Source: Polytrichum commune
Taxonomy: Eukaryota > Streptophyta > Polytrichopsida > Polytrichales > Polytrichaceae
Reading direction: 5' to 3'
Assembly (NCBI GenBank): GCA_950295325.1
Contig: OX485805.1
Span: 23,857,501-23,921,500 of the forward strand
DNA: 64,000 bases
The notes beneath the pieces are model-generated. The model had not been told where the DNA came from. It saw only the letters and a program-made list of their open reading frames with translations, and searched no databases. This document shows positions 58,901-64,000 of the stretch, piece after piece. The position numbers were made by a program, and so were the translations under genes. The stretch's first letter is position 1; the number at the start of each line of letters is the position of its first letter.

Positions 58901-61900
58901 TCGCACGTGTATGCCAATTTCCTATAGAGGCAGCTTCCCCAAGATGCAGCTACCTCTACATAATTTGAATGGTCTTACCATTGGTTCTCTTACACTACAT
59001 GTTTACGAACTACACAAAAGTAGATTCACAAACCCCAGGGGTGGGCTCTTTATACTATGTACAAACTTCGTGAGAATGATAAGTGGAATAATTTAGGCAT
59101 TATTGTACATAGTATACATAAGGGAGAGGTATTGTTTTTCTCTAGTGTGTACATTTATAAAGCTTATTAACAATTTTGAATTAATTGTAGATTCACAAAA
59201 GGGGGCCCTAAGGTTTAGGATTTCTTTTGGCAATAGATGTGCTAGTTTCATCTAATTTATATTTCCATCCATTGTTGTCATATGGTGATAGTTCCCAAGG
59301 ACTTGTATATAAAATATAGGCTTATATATTTCATGATTTATATGTTTGTGTATGTAGTGCAGGCATATATCACATTATATTTAAAATCTTAGTATAAATA
59401 GAAGAGTCCATTTTCTAGCCTACCATTAGTATGTCTATATTTGTTTTTCTCTATAAAATTCTCGTATATAGAGGGTTTTATGTCATAGTCACCCATGCAC
59501 GTCATTTAGGTATACAATGAAGACTCCACCCCCCCCCCCTTGGATTATAGACTGCCATAATCATAGATTGTAACCATCTAGTAAAAATTGGATATTGCAT
59601 GGGTAGGTAAGAGATTGAGCGCTCAAACTTCAAATTGTATGTGATAGGTAGTCGTTTCTACCTTAACCCTTAACCCTTAACTTCCTAAGAGGCCATAATT
59701 GGGCTTATGAATGACTCTTGAAGGCAAAATTCATCCAAAATGAAGATGCCAGGAAGGTCACCATATCTAACATTGTGTTCCTCATGAAATTTTCTTCTCA
59801 ATAGCAATGATGTCATTTCAATACGAAAAGATGGTTGTTCACAAGAGATTTTCAAAGTCAACCCTTTGTTGATACATTACTTTATATACGAAAAAACTCA
59901 TCATTTCAATAATAATAATAATAATAATAGTCAAATTTCTATGGACTCTTTATCTTACCTCAAAGTATGTATTTATTCTTAATATAATCTTGAAAGTTTG
60001 AAATTTCCTTCTACATCATATATGTATATAAGATTTCTTAAACTTTAATGATTATAAATTAACTATAAAACTTTATGTAAATTACTAAATATTGGTACTA
60101 TATTGTTGTGATCTTAACATCATCAACAATTGTAAGTACATTAAAAATAAAGGTTTAGAAAGCTCAATTTATAGATGATCTAATGAAACCACCATACACT
60201 CCATGAAGTTAAGGGTTAAGGAACATTTGTTCATCAAAGGTTGAGAACCTTGGGGTTTTGCTGTGGCCTTTTTTTGGGGTCAAGATTCCGGAATTATGAA
60301 CTCATCAAATCATTTGGTCCTTCCTTCCTTCATCCATCTTCCATCCTTTCTTCATCCATCTTTCATCCGACCTTCATTGCAAGTGCTCGTGGATGTTTTT
60401 CCGCCATGGCTTTGACATCTTACACTTTGGCATTCTTGTTCGTCATGATTCCCTTGAGCCGCTCAAACAAGTGGACGGTCAATTTTGGATGAGATCATCA
60501 TTCAAAATTGTCGGGATGCTACGAACCTCATTAGGTTACATAACACATTAAATTGAAACTATTATATAAATACATGAGTCCATTTATTAGCATGCCGTTA
60601 GTATGTATACATTTATTTTTCAATATGAACTCCTACATTTAGGGGGTTTGATTTCATAATGACCCACGCACGTTAAGTTTTCAATGAAGAGTCCACCCCC
60701 GGGAGATCGATATACATGATGAATTCAAATCCACAAAAAAACCGTAAATTTTGAACCCATGGGTGAATAGCTTATCAATATTTGAAGTTGAGATTCAAAA
60801 AGCACAGAGATTGATTGCATGTCACATAGGTGCCTGTAACTCATCACCCTCAAAATCTTAGAATATGCAAGTGGTGTCACAAGTTCAAGAGACCCTAATT
60901 GGGTGGTTTTAACTTGTAAAGCGACATATCTAGAACTTGCATGTGCTGACAATGGGTGCATATCCTTGGGGACATGATAATGATAACAATATTTTTGAGT
61001 GCATATGTCACAACAATCCATGCACACTTGATGATTTGGTACCAATGTTTCATAACATTCTTCAGGTTAAGTCTCCACATTGGGTGGGGCTTGGAATAAG
61101 CCCGATTTCATTCGGAATTAGACTCTGTTTATTCTCACAACAGAATATTGCATTGGCATATTCAAGTTGGAAGACATGGGTGAAACAATCCATTGATATC
61201 ACTAGAATGGAACAACTGATAACAATTGATAACAATTGAATAATGTTGTATTAGGTGAGTGCATGATATCAATATACAATAAGAATAATGATATAAAAGA
61301 ACTTGCACGATTAGTATCAAAGTTGCATTAGAAGTCAAGTATTGACACCTACGCAAGTTGAGTATCACAAAATGAGAAAGTATTTGTATATCCAAGTCAC
61401 TATTGGGATCAACATTATCATGATACCATAATGAGTCTAGGATCTATCTATCTATATATACATAATAGGCCCAATTCATGATATCAAGCACATGATTCTC
61501 ATATGTCCATGCCATAGTACGCATATCCAAAAAATTGTGAAATCCGCATTAAATTGGATATATCCAAGTGGTGAGGGTTGCGAGTGATATCAAATTCAAG
61601 AGGTGGTACCGGTCCAACATCGATCTACACATCATATATGTGGACCCTACGTGCTCATTGTTCTATATTTGAATATCCAACTTTGAGTGGTATTTGGTAA
61701 TGTTTTTGCATAACGATAAAACATCCAATTTTAAGTTGTATATGGCAATGTTTTGATTAAGAATACTAGACACCAAATACATGCATGGTTCCATGAGATT
61801 GGGCTATCTGCTCTAAATCTAATAATTATTCTGCGTTTAATTGTTAACAAACTTTGAGGCGACCCATATAATCACTATATGAATGAGAGAATCTTCACTT

Positions 61901-62090
61901 GCCCTCTTTTACTTTTGATTCTCAACTCCGATTCAAAATCTTGAAATGGCCAACTTCGTGATTTGCAAGACTTGGTAACTAAATTTGAGACAATTCCCAA
62001 TTCGAACTACACTCAAGACTTGCATGTTGAGACGAAACCGCCCGCATGTGGATGTTATTCGATTATGTGTCTTCATTGAACACATGTATT
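56000..62090. other. AT-rich intergenic; no gene recognised
   Basis: Only short ORFs without motifs. It contains an ATT microsatellite near 57892-57920, an AAT run near 59907-59929, poly-T near 56768-56786, and a diverged pair of repeats at about 59410-59540 and 60580-60710 ('attagtatgt', 'gaccca.gcacgt', 'caatgaagagtccacccc'). Confidence 0.45.
57892..57920 (+). repeat. (ATT)n microsatellite
   Basis: Uninterrupted trinucleotide run. Confidence 0.95.
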
Positions 62091-62094
62091 TCAA

Positions 62095-62290
62095 TTGGTG
62101 TGTGGTTAGGTGAGGATCAAAGAACAAACACCCATGAAAACTAATGTCTAAGAAAGACCATACTACATTTACAAATTTTATTAACTATTCCACGCTGAAC
62201 AGTGAACACAATTGGAAAGACCTATGTAATTAGTTTAAAAAATCAACTAACATGCACTTCGATAATCATAACTAGTTAACAAATCACGTA
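62095..62290 (+). repeat. Dispersed family R, 5' copy
   Basis: 'gtgtggttaggtgaggatca', 'aagaacaaacacccatgaaa', 'gtgaacacaattggaaagac' and 'cttcgataatcataactagt' follow the family R order. Confidence 0.55.
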
Positions 62291-62816
62291 ATTAGGTTTG
62301 ATTTTCAATCCAACTCTTGATGGTGCTTCGTCGTGGATTTGCTAATGCAACACAAGTTGTGGTGTTGTGAGAATCTAATCGGCAGAAGTTGGAGCATGAA
62401 AAACAAACTGAATTACACCCACATTAACTTCACTTACACACACACACACATACAAGTAGTCCACTTCCTTGATCATCCAAGATTACGGATCAAAGACGCA
62501 CAAGGTTTGATGCACAGGGAGAATAGAATAAGCTCCCTATTTCATGTGTGCGAACATTTTCATCATGTTGACTTGAAACTTAAGAGTCTGAGAAGTCACA
62601 AAAGGATTCTCCAAGTGTAATGAGATCCTTGTGCTCTGACGTTGTTTTGTGTCGTGATGCCTGCCCACTCAATCACGTTGAAGCAAAAAGTGAAGTGAAG
62701 TTTACTTTGTGTGCATCTTGACTCGAGATCCTTGCCACGATGAGATCGGAGCCAACATTAGGTATGTTATAAGTATATCACACAATTGGAAGGATCTATA
62801 TCATCTATCTATATGT

Positions 62817-62838
62817 CTATATATATATATATATATAA
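62817..62838 (+). repeat. (TA)n microsatellite
   Basis: TA dinucleotide run. Confidence 0.95.
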
Positions 62839-62904
62839 CTCTTGTATCTTAACTCATATTTTATAACTTGAAATGAAAATAAGGTATGTGGGTATTAAGT
62901 GGTT

Positions 62905-63245
62905 TCTTTTTCATGTTCTCCATCTTCTACTGCCTAGATTTACATGACAACACGCGTCTTGCATTAGCAAATCTCTACGATGAAACATTTGCAAAACTCG
63001 GATCTCCCATTATTTAGTTATGCTTATCGAAAGTGCACGTTTGCTGATTTCTTAATGAAATGCATAGGTCCACCCAGTTGTATGTATAGTTGAGTGTAGA
63101 GTAGTTGTTAATATTTGAAGACGTAGTCCAATCTCTTTCAAACATGTGTCTTTGTGTAGTTTGCTCTTTGATCCTCACGGAACCACGTATCAATCAAATC
63201 TAGGGGTCCGATTAAGAAAAGTGGCCGCTTAAGACCCATCTATCT
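62905..63245 (+). repeat. Dispersed family G, copy 2
   Basis: Copy of 55605-55960 with small indels, ending near 'gcttaagacccatctatct'. Confidence 0.7.
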
Positions 63246-63480
63246 TATGGGTGATTTACAATCGCTAGCCGGACGAGACAATATCATTAGCCGATTCAAT
63301 GATCAAATTTGTTTGTAAAGTTGGAAGTGCCAACAATAGGGTCACATACCTTAAGACAAAACGTATGAATTTGGAGCAGATTTAGAGCATAAATGGAACG
63401 GCATGTGTGATCACTTGAGATAAACACGTGAAGAGAGTCCTAGAGAAACCCTACCACAACCCCACCCGATTACATTAAAG

Positions 63481-63907
63481 AGCCGTTCCAAGTTCGCTTC
63501 ACACTATGCTTGAGGGACCAACGGAGTATGTGAATCCAAGATGGATGTAAAGTCTACATGGATTCCTACATGGCATCGAATGGATCATGTTTCATGGTCA
63601 GTTGGACTATTTTCAAAAACCACCTCTTGGAGGTAGGCCTAGCACAAAACCAGGAAACCATGGCACTCCGAACGCTCACAACTGTTGATTTATTCTATTT
63701 GATCATGCGTGAGGACCCGGATGGATAGAAATTCATTGAAATAGCAGTTGGTTGAGGGCCTAGTCACATATGACTTCACACGACACTTGAGGGTCTGTGA
63801 CCACACTACATGATTTTGGAGGTGTCTTGGGACGACCTTTGGACACTTTCTTTTGGGCTCTCACAATTTCATGGTCACAGCTCATGGCTCGTGTGTGAAG
63901 TGGCCCT
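63481..63907 (-). mobile_element. MITE family D, copy D2 (one end truncated)
   Basis: Inverted relative to D1. The right end keeps the terminal sequence TGTGTGAAGTGGCCCT (63892-63907). The left end stops at 'agccgttccaagttc', about 65 bp short of the other terminal repeat. Confidence 0.8.
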
Positions 63908-64000
63908 CAAAGCAAACAATGCAGACCCTTCGAAACATAAGATCCCCCCATGGGGTCCATTCAAATCAAATATAAACTATACTATCTACTTGAAATTTTC

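Noticed and set aside
1-64000. tRNA, rRNA, CRISPR or bacterial operon features
   Set aside because: None recognised by eye; the sequence is spliced plant nuclear DNA. A tRNA scan was not possible.

Overview
The window is eukaryotic nuclear DNA from a plant: spliced genes with GT-AG introns, a Ty1/copia fragment, many non-autonomous transposon relics, AT-rich and very gene-poor. A gene fusing a protein kinase to NB-ARC and LRR domains is the class described from mosses (kinase-NBS-LRR, 'PNL'), so a moss or related early land plant is the best guess. That is inference from gene architecture; another seedless lineage is not excluded.

Region 1 (about 205-8599, minus strand) is one large kinase-NB-ARC-LRR immune-receptor gene, now a pseudogene. 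The kinase exon (8599-6924) carries a one-base deletion. A 131-bp intron follows, then the NB-ARC exon (6792-5719) with an in-frame TGA, then a 254-bp intron. The LRR exon (from 5464) holds about 35 near-identical 24-residue repeats. The LRR array is split at 1390-3833 by a rearranged copia fragment whose two halves point away from each other, flanked by an exact 20-bp direct repeat. A small LRR relic on the plus strand (22212-23155) shows that the same family was once copied nearby.

Region 2 (24577-28697, minus strand) is the best intact gene. Nine exons join with matching phases into a 446-residue protein with an N-terminal membrane anchor and a BNR/Asp-box sialidase-like domain containing four Asp boxes. 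A roughly 390-bp unit is tandemly triplicated just upstream (29575-30765) and may hold its promoter or 5' exons.

The remaining roughly 50 kb holds few genes. There is a possible AT-hook protein gene (46611-47435, minus), a frameshifted fragment of a conserved-looking protein (15495-15844, plus) and a weak BED-finger-like ORF (44710-45027, plus). The rest is repeats: terminal-inverted-repeat MITE families (called A-D here), two long foldback elements, a 94-bp hAT-like element nested in a MITE, LTR-retrotransposon-like fragments with a possible tRNA-Met primer site, several dispersed families and local tandem arrays. No rRNA, tRNA, CRISPR or prokaryotic-type operon was recognised. All repeat boundaries and similarities were judged by eye.
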